Part shown: positions 8,168-16,978 of the stretch, one piece after another | How the letters are laid out: the number at the start of each line of letters is the position of its first letter | Numbering within the stretch: position 1 is the first letter of the stretch | Source: Deltaproteobacteria bacterium | Lineage (GTDB): Bacteria > Myxococcota_A > UBA9160 > UBA4427 | Assembly (NCBI GenBank): GCA_016713665.1 | Contig: JADJOR010000018.1 | Coordinates: forward strand, 1 to 28,860 | Reading direction: 5' to 3' | DNA length: 28,860 bases | Notes under the pieces: generated by a model | What the model saw: the letters and a program-made list of their open reading frames with translations, nothing else | Databases searched by the model: none | Told to the model about the DNA's origin: nothing | Position numbers and translations under genes: made by a program

Positions 8168-9457
8168 TCACGACCCGAGAAGCGTGTGCACGCGTTCGAG
8201 CAGACACACGATCTTCGCCGACCATTCGGGGCTTCGCGTCCGGAACGGGTGCTGACTCAGGCGATACAACGCGGCCGCCGTGAAGACCGGAAGCCCGACG
8301 AGGCGACTCGAGGAAGCTTCCCGGTAGGATTCGCCGAGCGCTTCGCCGATCCCGCCCACGGCGGCGTCGAGGTCGCCGAGGGCGCGATCGCGCTCCCAAT
8401 GCGCCAGGAAGAGGCCGAGATCCTGGCGAGGATCTCCGATCCCGAGCTCGTCGAGATCGACCAGGCCGACCCCCTCGGCCGAGATCACGATCTGCTTGTC
8501 GTACAGGTCGCCGTGGATGAGCGCCTCCGACGTCGGGATGCGCGCGAGGCTCGACTCGATCCGTGCACGCAGCGCGGTCGCGACACCGGCATGAGAAGGA
8601 ACGAGCCAGGCGAGCTCGCGCTCCGCCTCGACGAGCCCCTCCGTCGCGCCACGACGGGGCAACGTTTCGCCATCGACCAGCTTCGTCTGATGGAGCTCGG
8701 CCACGGCGCGTGCGACGACCGAGATCGTGCCCTCGAGCTCGGCGGGGCGCCCGCGAACGGCATCGCGAAGCGGCGCACCCGGAATCCAATCGACCGCCGC
8801 CGCGCGATGGCGCTTCGAGCCCCCGACACGACGGGCGACGCGGAGCACGTCGCCGTCCACCAGGGATCGCGGAATCCGCAAGGCGCGCGCCCGCTCCAGG
8901 TTCGCATAGAGGCGCACGACGGCAGGCCGCCCGTCGGACCGGGTGACGCGCCCGACGAAGCGCCTGCCCGGCTTGTACGCGAGCCGATGGACCTCGTTGC
9001 GCGGTCCGATCGCGTCGTCGCGGAAGATTCGCGCGAGCAGGGCCGCGCGGGCGTCCGCGTCCGCGAGTCGGACCATCGAGGGGAGGTCGGCGTCAAAGGG
9101 ATGGAATGCAACCGCCGCCCGAACGCCTTCGAGATACAGACATCCCCCGCCCGGGAGCCCTCGATCTCCGTTCGCCGCCCTGAGCGCCCGCTCCCCGGCC
9201 TTGCCGACCTTGTCCTGAAGACCGTCGGCATAGGTCGTCGCGTGCAGGAAGACGACGCCGTCTCCGGGGTTGGCGCGGTAACCGACGAGACAGCTGGTTC
9301 CCGGCTTGTATCGGACATAGCACGGCACGATCTCGCCGAGCCCCCGAATTCCCTGGGATGCCAGTGCGTCCGCCATCGCCTCGCCATCGAGGACCGTCGC
9401 GAGCCCCGGGAGCGCCCGATCCCGCGCGATCAGCGACTCGTCATCTCGCGACGACAT
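8168..9457 (-). CDS. APH-fold phosphotransferase 2 of the glycan operon
   Basis: 429 residues from MSSRDDES. An N-lobe with a beta hairpin (VPCYVRYKPGTSCLVGY) is followed by a second kinase-like lobe with the catalytic ALIHGDLYDKQIVI loop (HGDxxxxQ) and the metal-binding VGLVDLDELGIGDPRQDLG motif. It is longer than a typical APH because two related N-lobe-like beta segments (around residues 35-75 and 135-180, the second RNEVHRLAYKPGRRFVGRV) occur before the catalytic lobe, which may be an internal duplication. The start is placed at the ATG that overlaps the end of the ABC transporter gene by 17 nt. The reading frame is intact. It probably acts with the neighbouring kinase on the same exported product; the substrate is unknown. 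Confidence 0.85.
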   Translation of the reverse strand: MSSRDDESLIARDRALPGLATVLDGEAMADALASQGIRGLGEIVPCYVRYKPGTSCLVGYRANPGDGVVFLHATTYADGLQDKVGKAGERALRAANGDRGLPGGGCLYLEGVRAAVAFHPFDADLPSMVRLADADARAALLARIFRDDAIGPRNEVHRLAYKPGRRFVGRVTRSDGRPAVVRLYANLERARALRIPRSLVDGDVLRVARRVGGSKRHRAAAVDWIPGAPLRDAVRGRPAELEGTISVVARAVAELHQTKLVDGETLPRRGATEGLVEAERELAWLVPSHAGVATALRARIESSLARIPTSEALIHGDLYDKQIVISAEGVGLVDLDELGIGDPRQDLGLFLAHWERDRALGDLDAAVGGIGEALGESYREASSSRLVGLPVFTAAALYRLSQHPFRTRSPEWSAKIVCLLERVHTLLGS

Positions 9458-11291
9458 GGCCCACCTCCGACGCCCCGTCGACCTCGGGCCGGCTTTCGTT
9501 CCCCCGGAACAGTCGTGCGAAGGCGCCCTCCCGATCGAGCAGCGCGGAGGGCGCACCGAGCTCGGCCACGGTTCCCCCGTCGATCACGAGCACGAGATCC
9601 GCGCGACATGCCTCGCCGAGATCGTGGGTCGCGTGGAGCGTGGTGCGCCCGGCGATCGAGCGTGCAAGCGCCTCCGTGACCAGGCGTTGATTCTCGGGAT
9701 CGAGGCTCGAGAGCGGCTCGTCGAGGATCACGATCGGGGCACGACTCAGGCTCGCGCGGGCGATCGACAGCCGGCGTCGCTGTCCGACCGAGAGGTCGGC
9801 TCCCCGCTCCCCGATCGGCTCCGAATAGCCTCGAGGCAGGGACATCACGAACTCGTGGGCGCCCGCGTCCCGCGCCGCGGCCTCGATCTCCTCGGCGCTC
9901 GCATCGGCACGACCGAAAGCCAGATTCTCGGCGACGGTGCCACTGAACAACAGCGTCTGCTGGGGAACGACCGCGATCTGACGTCGCAAGGATTCGATCG
10001 TGAGTCCGCGCAGGTCGAGCCCGTCGATGCGGACGCAGCCCGAGACGGGATCGATCAGTCTCAGGACCGCAGCGAGCAACGTCGACTTGCCGGCTCCGGA
10101 CGAACCGACCAGCGCGACGTGCGCGCCGGCCGGGATCACGACGTCGACGTCGGTCAGGACAGCAGGGCCACGGTCGTAGGAGAAGCTCGCATGCTCGAAC
10201 CGGATCTCGCCGCGCAGTCCAGGCGCGGGGGATGCGTCCGCCCGGTTCCGGATCTCGGGGACGGCGTCCAACACGTCCAGCACCCGTTCCGCCGATGCGC
10301 TCGCCTTGGCCAGGCGGGCCGTGTACTTCGCCAGATCCCGAACGGGCCCGATCGAGGTCTTGAGATACGACAGGAAGATCACGAGCTCGCCGGGCCGGAT
10401 CTCCCCGCGAATCACCGCTCTCGCGCCGAAGTACAGCACGAGACTCGTCGACAGCGCCGCGAGCGCGTCGACCGTGCGCTCGAGCCTCGCCGAGAGACGC
10501 TTCGCCCGCACACCCTCACGCAGGCTCCCGTCGTTCTGGCTGACGAACGCCCGGGCGAATCGCTCGTCGAGCGCGAGCGCCTGGACCGTCTCGATCCCGA
10601 CGAGCGATTCAGCAGCCGTGCTGGCGAGCCGACCTTCCTGGCGACGCTGCTTCCGGGACACCGTCTGGATCCGACGTCCGAGCCGGACCAGGGAAAGCCA
10701 GAAGAGCGGGACCGTGACGAGGGCGATCGCCGTCAAGCGAAGATCCATGAAGCCCATCACGGCAAGCATTCCGACGAGAACGAGCAGATTCGCCGCAAGC
10801 GGCAACAGCGCCGTGATCGTCACGTCCCGAACGGTTCCGACGTCGCTGATCACCCGCATCACGTGGTCGCCGCTCCGCGCTCGACTGTGATAAGCGAGCG
10901 AGAGCGACTGGAGATGGCGAAAGAGCGTCTCGCGAACGCTCGTGAGCACCATGCTGCCCACGAGTGCGAAGCCGACCGTGCTCGCGTATCCCGCGAGTGC
11001 ACGCAGGAGGGCGATCACGAAGACCGCGCCCGCCGCGACGAGCAGCAGCGTCCCGGTGGAGAGCCCGGAACCGATCAGCGGAGACGGTGCTCCAGCCTCG
11101 CCGTCTTCGACCAACCGATCGATGACGAGCCCGAGCGGCCACGGCTCGACCAACCGCAGCAGGGTCTGCGAGATCAGCGCCACGAACGAAGCGATAAGCA
11201 GCGGTCGCTGCCGGGCGACCTCGGGCTCGAATCGCGCGAGCAGCTTGCGGCCGACCGCCAGGATCCCCGGCGCGGGGGGTGTACTACCCAT
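9441..11291 (-). CDS. ABC exporter, fused membrane and ATPase domains (MsbA-like half-transporter)
   Basis: 616 residues. The first 320 hold six membrane helices of the ABC_membrane type, including a coupling region with an ETLFRHLQSLSLAYHSRARSG-like block. The ATPase domain has Walker A GSSGAGKST (about 395-403), a Q-loop VPQQTLLFSGT, signature LSVGQRRRLSIARA (about 498-511), Walker B IVILDEPLSSLD and an H-loop histidine in LHATHDL. The signature is LSVGQ rather than LSGGQ. Half-transporters of this class work as homodimers and export lipids, lipid-linked sugars or peptides across the inner membrane. Set between three glycosyltransferases and two kinases, and near an outer-membrane glycan porin, it most likely moves a lipid-linked sugar or the glycan itself. 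Its start overlaps the upstream gene by 8 nt. The frame is intact. Confidence 0.92.
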   Translation of the reverse strand: MGSTPPAPGILAVGRKLLARFEPEVARQRPLLIASFVALISQTLLRLVEPWPLGLVIDRLVEDGEAGAPSPLIGSGLSTGTLLLVAAGAVFVIALLRALAGYASTVGFALVGSMVLTSVRETLFRHLQSLSLAYHSRARSGDHVMRVISDVGTVRDVTITALLPLAANLLVLVGMLAVMGFMDLRLTAIALVTVPLFWLSLVRLGRRIQTVSRKQRRQEGRLASTAAESLVGIETVQALALDERFARAFVSQNDGSLREGVRAKRLSARLERTVDALAALSTSLVLYFGARAVIRGEIRPGELVIFLSYLKTSIGPVRDLAKYTARLAKASASAERVLDVLDAVPEIRNRADASPAPGLRGEIRFEHASFSYDRGPAVLTDVDVVIPAGAHVALVGSSGAGKSTLLAAVLRLIDPVSGCVRIDGLDLRGLTIESLRRQIAVVPQQTLLFSGTVAENLAFGRADASAEEIEAAARDAGAHEFVMSLPRGYSEPIGERGADLSVGQRRRLSIARASLSRAPIVILDEPLSSLDPENQRLVTEALARSIAGRTTLHATHDLGEACRADLVLVIDGGTVAELGAPSALLDREGAFARLFRGNESRPEVDGASEVGHVVAR

Positions 11292-12534
11292 TCCCGATCT
11301 CCGCGCGGCGCGACGGACCGCGGTTGACGGTCTCCGGCCGAATCGTTTCTCGCAGGGCATCCAGAATCCGCGCGAGAACGGCGTCCCAGGTTCGAGTCGC
11401 GAGAACGTGCTCGCGGCCTCGCGAGCCCATCGTACGAGCGCCGTCCGGATCGGCACGAAGCCGCGCCACGCGATCGGCGAGCGTCCGTGCATCGCCCGGC
11501 GCGACGAGCCAGCCGTCGATCCCGTCGCGGACGAGGTCGCGAACCTGCCCCGCACCGGAAGCGACGACGGGCAGTCCGGCAGCCTGGTACTCGACGATCT
11601 TGAGCGGCGAGAAGTAGTGGCCTTCGTTTCTCGCGTAGGGAGCCGTTCCGACGTCCATGCGCGCCAACCACCGCGGGACTTCCGCAGGATCGACGGCTCC
11701 GGTCAGCTCGGCGCGATCGCGCAATCCTTCCCGGTCGAGACGCGTCTCGAGCGCCTCTCGCATGGGCCCGTCGCCGACGATCAACAGTCGATAGCCCGGA
11801 TCGATTCCCGCCAGGCGCGCAAACGCGTCGAGCAGGACGTCGAGGCCGTGCCACGGCTTCAGGGTCCCGAGGAATCCGACCGTGAACGAGTCGGCTCTCG
11901 GCGGCCGTCGATCCGATGCGCCTCCCTCGCCCGTCGACACCTCGAGTCCCGATCGGATCGCGAATCGCTCGGGGTCGACGCCGTTCGGGCAGATCAAGAA
12001 ATCGTCGAGGGAGAAGCCAAAGTCCGCATGTCGCCGAGCGACTTCTTCGGAGACCGCGACGCGCAGCTTTGCCGCCTCCAGCGCCTTCCCGACGATCGCG
12101 CGCGCGCGATCCGGATCCAGGAGCCGACGATGCGTGAGCTGCTCTTCGACCAGCGGGGCGTTGATCTCCAGAATGGCCGGCACGTCGCGAACGCGAGCGA
12201 GCCGCATCGCGCTCGACGACCAGAGGGAATGACGCTCGTAGACGAGATCGTACGAGCGGATCTGCTCCGCGAGCGTGGCGGCGACCAGCTCGTCGATGAG
12301 ATGCGCGTCAGCCGCATTCGCTTCGAGCCGACGGGCGTTCGGACGGGATTGAAGCGGATGGATGCCGATCGTTCGGAAGCCAGCGGGCACGTCCCCGCCG
12401 ATGCGGGCCGCGTAGAGGTCCACTCGATCGCCCCGACGCACGAACGCTCGCAGGATCGCCTGGACGTGGACCGAAGCCCCCTTCGTCCCGAACACCGGAA
12501 TCCCCGCATCGGCGCAGACGTAGGCGACCCTCAA
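11284..12534 (-). CDS. GT4-family glycosyltransferase (TTG start)
   Basis: 416 residues beginning MRVAYVCADAGIPVFGTKGAS. Two-domain GT-B enzyme. The N-domain has the GTKGASVHV loop. The C-domain has VGFLGTLKPWHGLDVLLDAF, LLIVGDGPMRE and the nucleotide-sugar-binding SPLKIVEYQAAGLPVV segment (the family's EX7E-like region, with a single clear E). Such enzymes transfer a sugar from a nucleotide donor to a growing glycan at the cytoplasmic face. No ATG fits the conserved N-terminus; TTG at 12534 does, and it overlaps the TGA of the preceding gene as TTGA, a coupling arrangement that supports this choice. It ends 8 nt inside the ABC transporter gene. The frame is intact; donor and acceptor are unknown. 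Confidence 0.88.
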   Translation of the reverse strand: MRVAYVCADAGIPVFGTKGASVHVQAILRAFVRRGDRVDLYAARIGGDVPAGFRTIGIHPLQSRPNARRLEANAADAHLIDELVAATLAEQIRSYDLVYERHSLWSSSAMRLARVRDVPAILEINAPLVEEQLTHRRLLDPDRARAIVGKALEAAKLRVAVSEEVARRHADFGFSLDDFLICPNGVDPERFAIRSGLEVSTGEGGASDRRPPRADSFTVGFLGTLKPWHGLDVLLDAFARLAGIDPGYRLLIVGDGPMREALETRLDREGLRDRAELTGAVDPAEVPRWLARMDVGTAPYARNEGHYFSPLKIVEYQAAGLPVVASGAGQVRDLVRDGIDGWLVAPGDARTLADRVARLRADPDGARTMGSRGREHVLATRTWDAVLARILDALRETIRPETVNRGPSRRAEIGNG

Positions 12535-13765
12535 GACGCGACTCCCTCGCAGACCGACTCGAGCGAGCGGGCAGACTGCGCACGAGCGAAGACCTGACGC
12601 AGGAGCGCGGTGTTCTTTCGCGCATCGAAACGCTCTTCGACGAGCGCTCGTCCCCTGCGCGAGAGGTCCCGCCCGAGCGAAGGCGTGTCGAACACCCGAT
12701 CGATCATCGCCGCGAGGGCCTTCGGATCGCGCTCGGGCACGATCATCCCGGTCTCGCCATCGACGATCACTTCGGGGATCCCGGTGACGTCGGTCGAGAT
12801 GCTCGGGACACCGAGTGCGAGCGCCTCGAGCAGCGTCGTCGGAACGCCGTCCCGATCCCCGTCCTCTGCGATGCGGCACGGAGCGGCGAAGACCGCAGCC
12901 GTAGCCAGAATGCGACGTGTCTCCTCCTGCGGACGCGCGCCGAGCAGCCGGACGCGATCCCCGAGTCCGAGCGCTGCCACGCGTCGAGCGAAGCGAATCG
13001 CCGAGCGGTCCCTGTCCGACGGCCGCAAGCCTCGATCAGATCGTCGAAGCCCTTCTTCTCGACCAGACGCCCGACGGCCACGATGCGCCGCGGCCGATCG
13101 ACCGGGAGCTGATGGGGAAAGCGATCGAGCTCGAGGCCGTTGTAGATGCGGACCACCCGACGCGGGTCGAACCCGCACTCTTCGACGAGGAAGCGGCGAT
13201 TGAAGTCGCTGACGGTGACGACCGTGGCGCCCTCGCCGTGGCGGGCGAGCAGCGCCGCGCGGTCGACGTCTTCGTGGTAGAGGTCCTTGGCATGGGCCGT
13301 GAAGCTGTAGGAGATGCCTGCGAAGCGAGCCGCGAGACGAGCGACCGTGGCAGGCGAAGAACCGAAATGCGCATGCAGATGCTCGATGCCGCGCTCGACG
13401 AGCGCTCGAGCCAGCACGCTCGCCTGATGGACCATGACCACGTCTTCCGAGAGGGCATCGGTCATCGCAGCCCGAATGGCCGGAAGCTTCTTCGACGCGG
13501 TCGAGAGCTCCTGCCAGAACGATTCGACCTTGAGGCCCTTGTGCGGAAGGACCTGGACCGGAGCCCGGACTCGCGCGATCGAATCCTGGAAATGAGTATC
13601 CGTCGAGTGACTCAACGCGAAGATGTCGAGGGTCGCGCCGGCCGCCTCGTGAGCCAGCACCTCGTTGACGATGAACGTCTCCGAGAATCGGGGATAGCGC
13701 TTGACGAGATACGCCGTTCGCGGCCCCGACCGCATCTCCGTTTCCGTTTCCATCGGACGACTCAT
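12531..13765 (-). CDS. WcaL-like GT4 glycosyltransferase (frameshift, possible internal gap)
   Basis: Begins MSRPMETETEMRSG followed by TAYLVKRYPRFSETFIVNEV, the hallmark opening of WcaL/AmsK-type exopolysaccharide glycosyltransferases. Next come HLHAHFGSSPATVARL, FTAHAKDLYHEDVD, a TVSDFNRRFL block and VAVGRLVEKKGFDDLIEAC. Near 13025-13035 the frame changes, and the C-domain resumes with RVAALGLGDRVRLLGARP, then DGVPTTLLEALALGVPSISTDVTG (donor-binding region). About 15 residues normally found between the LIEAC helix and the following VGxGP strand seem to be missing, so this is either an assembly gap or a real lesion. The ATG at 13765 overlaps the upstream stop as ATGA. It probably adds a sugar to the same repeat unit as its neighbours. 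Confidence 0.85.
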
Positions 13766-15326
13766 GTCCGCGATCCTCGCGAATCGCGCGACGGACGATC
13801 GGCGACGCCGCGAAAGAGCGCGCGCAGGCGATGAATGCCGCCCATGTCGACGCGAGACGCGCCAGTCGGCCTGCGGCTCGATCCCTTTTCGATCCATTCC
13901 TCGAGACGCTCGGGGCTGAGCTCCTCGGGCTCGCAGACGTCGACGACGCCTCGTCCGGCGAGGCGGTGGGCGCGGATCCACTGCTCGCGTCTCGGAACGA
14001 CGCGCGGGACGATGAGCGCGGGCTTCTCGTAGGACAGGATCTCGGAGATCGAGTTGTGACCACCCATGGAAATCACGGCCCGGGCTTCGGCGATCAGGAC
14101 GGTCGGGTCGTCGGCGAAGTCGAGGATCGTCAGACTCCGGTCGAGACTCGCGCGGCGGTGCAGCTCCGCGCGAACGACCTCGGGCATGAAGGGACCGAGC
14201 AGGATGACGCGCGCGAGTCCGCCGCACCGATCAGGCGAGACGCGGGTGAAGGCGTCGGCCAGCCGACCTCCATCCTCGCCTCCTCCGACGAGGCAGAGAA
14301 CGAAGGGCCGACCGGGCAGCGCGACGAGGGGGCTCCGCGCGGGTCGCGAAGGCCCGCTCGTGGCATCGAGGTCCGTCATCGGTCGACGATCGAGATAGCC
14401 GACGTAGTGGAGCTTTCGCCGAACGTCGTTCGAGAAGTCGTACTCGACGCCCAGCTCGACCACGGAGGGGTCCCCGTAGACCCAGACCCCCCGCGGCACG
14501 TTGTCCACAACGAACACGTCGGGACCAAAGCTGGCCGCGGCGGCCCGGATGGTCTGGGATCGGAGCGCAATCATGTCCTCGATCGCGACGCCGAGCGAAC
14601 GGGAGACGTATCGGGAGCGCTCGAGCTTCGCCAGCGCGGGCAGCGTGATGACGTCGACGCCGTCGGGCTTCGGAAACCGGCCCGCCTCCATCGCTCCAGA
14701 AATCATCAGGACGTGGGGTCGAGGCTCCATCGAGGGAGCGCGCGAGCAATCATCAAGTTCCTGCGGAAATGCCCCAGACCGACCGTATCGTGCGAGTAGA
14801 GCATCACACGGAGCGGTCGCCCGCCGTCGACCCCTCGTCGCTGACGCCCCACGACCCCTTCCTCGGGCGACTGCCCGCTCGACTCGACTCGGACGTCGTG
14901 ACAGCTCGCCGAGGGCACGGACGACCGGGACAGCGGGCCGGTTCGCCCGACGTCGGGCGGTTTATTCGCGCCCAGCCCGATGTCGAATAACATCCGAGTG
15001 ATCACGTCGAGATCGATCGGCTTCGGCAGCACGTGACGAACCCCTGCGGCGGCGAGACGATCCGGATCCGGCGTCGCGGTGATCACGATCGAGCGGTCGA
15101 TCGGGACGACGTCGAGCAGGCTGAGTCCGTCTCCGTCTGGAAGACCCAGGTCCAGGAGACAGGCGTCGTAGGCTTCCCGGCCGAGACAGCCCCGCCCCTC
15201 GGCGACGCTGCCGGCGATCGTCACGTCGACGCCGAGGGCGGCGAAGTGACGACGCAGACAGGCGGAGAGGACGCGCTCGTCCTCGACGATCAGGAGGGAG
15301 GCTCCATGATGCAGGCCGAGATTCAT
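13762..15326 (-). CDS. Receiver domain fused to COG4671-like glycosyltransferase (one frameshift)
   Basis: ATG at 15326 follows a CAGGAG ribosome site. Residues about 10-120 form a canonical CheY-like receiver: acidic pocket E15-D16, phospho-acceptor D59 (LLDLGLPDGDG), T83 and K102. With no stop codon, a polar linker of about 50 residues leads to VMLYSHDTVGLGHFRRNL, the signature N-terminus of COG4671 glycosyltransferases. The frame breaks at a G4 run (14714-14717); one added base restores LDPHVLMISGAM and the enzyme continues to 13762, with FVVDNVPRG, VWVYGDPSVVELG, VGYLDRRP and the donor site MGGHNSISEILSYEKPALIVPR. About 50 residues usual between the VDNVPRG and VWVYGDP blocks appear absent. 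It is the first gene of the six-gene operon. An internal GTG/ATG at 14807/14804 could start a separate enzyme, but then the receiver would lack its own stop. Confidence 0.8.
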
Positions 15327-15396
15327 GCCGACTCCTGACTCGACCCGAGGAGGCAACCGAAGCGGCGCGACTCGTTCGAGCGATCGAGTCGGGTTG

Positions 15397-15412
15397 TGCA
15401 ACCTCCATGCCG
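15397..15412 (-). promoter_or_regulatory. Probable sigma-54 promoter of the glycan operon
   Basis: Minus strand reads CGGCAT-GGAGG-TTGCA against TGGCAC-N5-TTGCA: two mismatches, with GG and GC intact at correct spacing. The expected start point near 15386 gives a leader of about 60 nt to the ATG at 15326. It is weaker than the two sites near 5.3 kb but lies in the right place. Confidence 0.6.
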
Positions 15413-15443
15413 CTGCAGGTCGAGCCGAAGGTCGCCACCGCGC

Positions 15444-15465
15444 GCCGGACACGAGCCGGACACGA
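15444..15465. repeat. Two tandem 11-bp repeats upstream of the glycan-operon promoter
   Basis: GCCGGACACGA occurs twice in direct succession (15444-15454 and 15455-15465). The 11-bp period is one helical turn, so both copies face the same side of the DNA. They lie about 30-50 bp upstream of the sigma-54-like site and about 80 bp before the NtrC-type regulator gene. A role as activator site for either direction is possible but unproven; no copy was seen in the 5.3-kb control region. Confidence 0.5.
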
Positions 15466-15546
15466 GCTGGTGGGGCATATCACGCGGCAACCGCGCGATT
15501 TCCCCCGAAGTCCGGAGCGTGCGACTCGGGGTGTTAGAGTTGCCTC

Positions 15547-16911
15547 ATGGCATCGATCCTGATCGTCGACGACGAAGCTCTGCTCGCGAGGCAGGTGGCA
15601 CGCTCCCTCTCGTCTTCGGACCACGTCGTCCGGGTCGCCAACTCGGGCCGCGAAGCCCTCGAGCTCGTCAAGGAAGCGACGCCCGATCTGATGCTCATCG
15701 ACCTCCGCCTGCCCGATGCGTCGGGGCTCGACGTCCTGAAGACGGCCCACGAGCTCGACGATTCGATCCAGGCGATCCTGATGACGGCCTACGGCTCGGT
15801 GGCGAACGCGGTGGAAGCGATGCAGCAGGGCGCCGCCGACTACATCCAGAAGCCCCTCGACCTCGACGAGCTTCGACTGCTCGTCGCGCGAACGCTCGCC
15901 CAGCGGTCCCGCGATCGCGAGCTCGCGTATCACCGCGGCCTCGCGCGGGCTTCCCGCTCCGAGATCATCGGCGACGATCCGAAGCTGCTCGAGATCTTCG
16001 AGCAGATCGAACGCCTGTCGGTGGTCGGCCTGCCGCCGTCGAAACGACCGACGATCGTGATCACCGGGGAGACGGGCACCGGCAAGGGCATGTTCGCACG
16101 CGCGATCCACGAGCTGCTCGGCGGCGGCCCGTTCATCGCGGCGAACTGCACGGCGATGCCGGAGACCTTGATCGAAGCCGAGCTCTTCGGTCACGAGCGC
16201 GGCTCCTTCACGGACGCCAAGGCGGCGCGCAGCGGGCTTTTCGAGGCCGCCGAGGGTGGCTCGATCTTTCTCGACGAAGTCGGACACGCCAGCCTCGAAA
16301 TGCAGGCCAAGCTGCTGAAGGTGCTCGAGGAGAAGCGCATTCGACGCATCGGATCGACTCGCGACCGCGAGGTCGACGTCCACGTCATCGCCGCGACCAA
16401 CCGCGATCTCGACGAAGCCGTCGACTCCGGTCACTTCCGGCGGGACCTGCTCCACCGTCTGCGCGTGATTTCCTTCGAGGTCCCGCCGCTGCGCGAGCGA
16501 CCCGGCGATATCGCCGCGCTCGCCGACCACTTTTGCGAGAGCGTGGCCCGGCTCTATGGGCGCGACATCCGACTCTCGCCAGCGGCTCATCGGCGGCTCG
16601 GCGAATATCCGTGGCCGGGCAACGTCCGTGAGCTGCGCAATGTGATCGAGCGTGCAGTCCTGCTCGAGCGGCGGGACGAATTGTCGGGGGAGACGCTGGA
16701 GCGATTGCTGGATCCGGCGACGCCGCAAGGCAAGGAGCGCGACCCCTTCCTGCTCCCCGTGGGCGGGATCGATTTGGGCCAGCTCGAAAGAAGTCTGATC
16801 CAGCAAGCCCTTCAGCTGACGGGCGGAAACCAGACTCGGGCTGCCAGGCTCCTGGGCCTGACCCGGGACACTCTGCGGTACCGCCTCGAGAAATTCGAGA
16901 TTCCGCGCTGA
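15547..16911 (+). CDS. NtrC-family sigma-54-dependent response regulator
   Basis: 454 residues in three domains. Receiver domain (1-120) with D8/D9, phospho-acceptor D52, T80 and K102. Sigma-54 AAA+ domain (about 150-380) with Walker A GETGTGKG (about 175-182), the L1 loop GSFTDA (about 219-224), Walker B SIFLDE (about 239-244) and the WPGNVREL sensor/hinge motif. A C-terminal Fis-type helix-turn-helix with GGNQTRAARLLGLTRDTLRYRL. When phosphorylated it should bind upstream sites and open RpoN promoters. The L1 loop differs from the usual GAFTGA at two positions; S and D variants do occur in active relatives. It is divergent from the glycan operon, and three -24/-12 sites lie within 10 kb. 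The frame is intact. No strong ribosome site was seen before the ATG. Confidence 0.95.
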   Translation: MASILIVDDEALLARQVARSLSSSDHVVRVANSGREALELVKEATPDLMLIDLRLPDASGLDVLKTAHELDDSIQAILMTAYGSVANAVEAMQQGAADYIQKPLDLDELRLLVARTLAQRSRDRELAYHRGLARASRSEIIGDDPKLLEIFEQIERLSVVGLPPSKRPTIVITGETGTGKGMFARAIHELLGGGPFIAANCTAMPETLIEAELFGHERGSFTDAKAARSGLFEAAEGGSIFLDEVGHASLEMQAKLLKVLEEKRIRRIGSTRDREVDVHVIAATNRDLDEAVDSGHFRRDLLHRLRVISFEVPPLRERPGDIAALADHFCESVARLYGRDIRLSPAAHRRLGEYPWPGNVRELRNVIERAVLLERRDELSGETLERLLDPATPQGKERDPFLLPVGGIDLGQLERSLIQQALQLTGGNQTRAARLLGLTRDTLRYRLEKFEIPR

Positions 16912-16956
16912 CTTTCGTAGCTCCGTGACTCGACAAGATCGTGCAGGTCGGGAATA

Positions 16957-16978
16957 TTTTGGGCAATGCATCCCAAAA
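16957..16978 (+). repeat. Inverted repeat with the next gene's start codon in its loop
   Basis: TTTTGGG (16957-16963) and CCCAAAA (16972-16978) are perfect complements around an 8-nt loop that contains ATG at 16966 and the palindrome ATGCAT. The right arm runs on into an A8 tract. In RNA the hairpin would present or mask the start codon; in DNA it could be an operator. The stem is AT-rich in an otherwise GC-rich window. Confidence 0.5.

Noticed and set aside
5328..8255. Plus-strand open frame of 975 codons
   Set aside because: Overlaps the porin in another frame and then the kinase gene on the other strand; its sequence is low-complexity R/P/S-rich, as expected from GC-rich shadow frames.
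7117..9457. Aminoglycoside resistance genes
   Set aside because: Fold match only; the overlapping operon with glycosyltransferases and an exporter points elsewhere.
15547..16911. Identity as PrsR, the exosortase-system regulator
   Set aside because: The receiver sequence resembles generic NtrC-type regulators more than the PrsR subfamily as I know it, and no PrsK-type kinase is adjacent; kept as an NtrC-family regulator only.
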